Shown here: positions 6,721 through 7,205 of the stretch, in pieces
Layout: the number at the start of each line of letters is the position of its first letter
How positions within the stretch are numbered: position 1 is the first letter of the stretch
Position numbers and translations under genes: made by a program
Assembly: GCA_025965755.1 (NCBI GenBank)
Contig: JAOPWI010000050.1
Span: 1 to 7,205, forward strand
Reading direction: 5' to 3'
DNA length: 7,205 nucleotides
DNA from: Frankiales bacterium
GTDB taxonomy: Bacteria > Actinomycetota > Actinomycetes > Mycobacteriales > SCTD01
Notes under the pieces: generated by a model
Databases searched by the model: none
Told to the model about the DNA's origin: nothing
What the model saw: the letters and a program-made list of their open reading frames with translations, nothing else

Positions 6721-7205
6721 ACCGGGACGGCCTCCCGCTCCGGAGCCAGGCGCGCCAGCACGAGCACCGCCAGAACGACCAGGACGCCGCCGGCCACCTG
6801 CACCGGGCCGAGCCGCTCGCCCAGCACGGCGGCCGCGGCGACGACGCTCACGACCGGCTCGAAGGTCGAGATCACCGACGTGTCGGCCGGCCCCAGCCGT
6901 TCCAGCGCGGCGAAGAAGGCGGCCACCGCGACGACGGTGCCGACCAGCGCGACCACCAGCAGGGCCAGCCAGGCCGACGCCCGCCGGGGCAGGTCGGCGC
7001 CGGTGGACAGGGCCAGCACGTCGTACACGACGGCGCACGACCCCATGACCACCGCGGACGTGGCGAACGGCCCGGTGCCGCTCGCGACCCGGCTGGACAC
7101 GACGATGTAGACCGCGTAGGTCACGGCCGCTCCCAGCCCGAGCAGCACCCCGGACACCTGCGCGGCGCCCACCGGGCCCAGGGTCAGCGCCGTGCCGACG
7201 GTCGC
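6717..7205 (-). CDS. EamA/DMT-family transporter, C-terminal half (partial, runs off the window)
   Basis: The visible 162 residues are the C-terminal part of a drug/metabolite-superfamily permease of the EamA type, which normally has about ten helices in two repeats and 280-320 residues. The second EamA repeat is seen complete: five hydrophobic segments, with the typical block from TSVISTFEPVVSVVAA to the conserved LGERLGPVQVAGGVLV. The short tail ends in EREAVPV. The frame stays open from the GTG at 7172 to the window edge, and those extra residues (ALTLGPV) fit the linker between repeats, so 7172 is not the real start. Substrates of this family range from amino acids to purines and drugs and cannot be told here. 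The gene converges on the preceding membrane protein with a four-base overlap of stop codons. Confidence 0.9.
   Translation of the reverse strand, partial: ATVGTALTLGPVGAAQVSGVLLGLGAAVTYAVYIVVSSRVASGTGPFATSAVVMGSCAVVYDVLALSTGADLPRRASAWLALLVVALVGTVVAVAAFFAALERLGPADTSVISTFEPVVSVVAAAAVLGERLGPVQVAGGVLVVLAVLVLARLAPEREAVPV

Noticed and set aside
6717..7172. EamA gene as a complete 151-residue protein starting at GTG 7172
   Set aside because: The frame continues open to the window edge with family-like residues, and a single-repeat length is half the usual size, so it is a partial gene rather than a small one.

Overview
The window is very G+C-rich DNA with strong G/C preference at third codon positions, mostly GTG/TTG starts and clear GGAG-type ribosome binding sites. 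This fits a high-GC actinobacterium-like chromosome. The lineage cannot be fixed from the sequence. A single-chain SecDF is less usual in the best-known actinobacteria, where secD and secF are normally separate genes, so a deeper-branching actinobacterial class such as Thermoleophilia is possible but unproven. I see no insertion sequence, phage gene, CRISPR array, tRNA or rRNA.

Layout, left to right: (1) positions 1-164 are a C-rich leader, possibly with the tail of an upstream gene ending at 114. (2) 165-2489 encodes fused SecDF, the proton-driven Sec accessory translocase. (3) 13 bases later, 2503-4008 encodes a CPA1-type cation/proton (K+/H+) antiporter of the NhaP2/CvrA type with a C-terminal TrkA_C domain. 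(4) 4067-4777 encodes an uncharacterised four-helix membrane protein, and its stop overlaps the start of (5) a small, highly charged DUF2382 (YsnF/AvaK-like) protein at 4774-5259. (6) A near-perfect GC hairpin at 5272-5303 closes this block. (7) 5343-5996 encodes peptide methionine sulfoxide reductase MsrA. (8) 10 bases later, 6007-6720 encodes an uncharacterised integral membrane protein with about eight helices. (9) On the minus strand, 6717-7205 holds the C-terminal half of an EamA-family (DMT) transporter that runs off the window. It converges on gene 8, and the two stop codons share a CTAG palindrome.

Taken together, genes 2-5 look like one co-directional envelope block: protein export, ion/proton homeostasis, and a probable stress-associated membrane/DUF2382 pair. 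MsrA and its membrane neighbour form a second short unit for repair of oxidised methionine plus an unknown function. The function of the block as a whole is inference; the individual calls for SecDF, the antiporter, MsrA and EamA rest on recognisable motifs. Most of the window is ordinary chromosomal housekeeping and stress sequence. The least explained parts are the coupled four-helix/DUF2382 pair and the membrane protein beside msrA.
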